Assembly: GCA_002391675.1 (NCBI GenBank)
Contig: DGFM01000050.1
Location: 15,705-48,999, forward strand
Direction: 5' to 3'
From: Cloacimonetes bacterium UBA3900
GTDB lineage: Bacteria > Cloacimonadota > Cloacimonadia > Cloacimonadales > Cloacimonadaceae
Length of the DNA: 33,295 nucleotides
The position numbers and the translations under genes were made by a program. This document shows, in pieces, positions 33,061 through 33,295 of this stretch. How positions within the stretch are numbered: position 1 is the first letter of the stretch; each line of letters opens with the position of its first letter. Under the pieces are notes generated by a model, which saw only the letters and a list, made by a program, of their open reading frames with translations, made no database searches and was not told where the DNA came from.

Positions 33061-33091
33061 ATATCTATAAGTCTTTGTCAAATAGACAAGT

Positions 33092-33295
33092 CTATTTCAT
33101 CAAGACCATCTTGTTGGTTTTAGTGTAACCCTTGGTTTCCAAGCGGTAGTAGTAGATACCGGAGGCAACTCTGCGGTTGCGACTATCGGTTCCATTCCAG
33201 ATCACCCTATGGCTGCCTGCATTGAGAGCGTCATTCACCAGGCTGCGCACCAGCTGTCCTTTGATATTGTAGACGTTCAGCTTCACCTTTCCGGC
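33092..33295 (-). CDS. C-terminal end of a secreted protein with a sorting domain (partial)
   Basis: Only the last 67 residues are in the window; the gene continues beyond the right edge. They read AGKVKLNVYNIKGQLV, then WNGTDSRNRRVASGIYYYRL and end NKMVLMK. This is the same domain as at the C-terminus of the C25 protein at the left (LDIFNLKGQLV, FDGTDSKGNPLASGLYLYRL, KMLLIK), of the type IX-secretion sorting or FlgD-Ig-like kind. The visible part says nothing about the main function of the protein. Confidence 0.85.
   Translation of the reverse strand, partial: AGKVKLNVYNIKGQLVRSLVNDALNAGSHRVIWNGTDSRNRRVASGIYYYRLETKGYTKTNKMVLMK

Overview
The window looks like chromosomal DNA of a Gram-negative bacterium of the FCB superphylum, most likely a Candidatus Cloacimonadota-type anaerobic amino-acid fermenter. 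This is inferred from gene content, not from a database match. The clues are two proteins with C-terminal sorting domains of the type IX secretion kind (the first carries the tract NYPNPFNPSTTI), an archaeal-type 1-Cys peroxiredoxin, an SDR-type threonine dehydrogenase, an iron-sulfur amino-acid/amine oxidoreductase pair and a long urocanate hydratase. I see no phage, insertion sequence, CRISPR array or rRNA.

Left part (1-6163, + strand): a dispersed repeat, then a secreted gingipain-like (C25) protein closed by a strong terminator, then a secreted protein resembling a glycoside-hydrolase TIM barrel. Next (6291-12092, + strand) is a compact run: threonine dehydrogenase, a Gfo/Idh/MocA oxidoreductase, asparaginyl-tRNA synthetase and a PLP aminotransferase, then, behind its own near-consensus promoter, a small exported protein and a prepilin peptidase.

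Centre (21439-12079, - strand): a tightly spaced seven-gene series meets that run head-on: urocanate hydratase, eukaryotic-type UDP-glucose pyrophosphorylase, a Mla/Pqi-type lipid transport system, and dihydrofolate reductase. The transport system comprises a long MCE protein, a lipoprotein fused to a probable outer-membrane beta barrel, a STAS-permease fusion and an ATPase. No MlaA or MlaC gene is present. The lipoprotein-barrel fusion is a candidate one-chain replacement for the outer-membrane end of the pathway.

Right part (21440-33295): a 627-base intergenic region holds a second copy of the dispersed repeat and a near-consensus promoter placed so close to a Nudix gene that its mRNA is probably leaderless. 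Then come tRNA-Leu(CAG), PIN-PhoH ATPase, an alanine racemase with an unexplained C-terminal extension of about 250 residues, a uridine-kinase-like protein and an oxidoreductase pair whose large chain carries [2Fe-2S], FAD, two [4Fe-4S] motifs and a BFD-like cluster site. On the - strand follow a TPR lipoprotein, a peroxiredoxin and the 3' end of another protein with the sorting domain.

The best candidates for something undescribed are the outer-membrane fusion in the lipid transport operon, the alanine racemase extension, the C25 protein whose canonical catalytic His is Trp, and the single-chain iron-sulfur flavoprotein.
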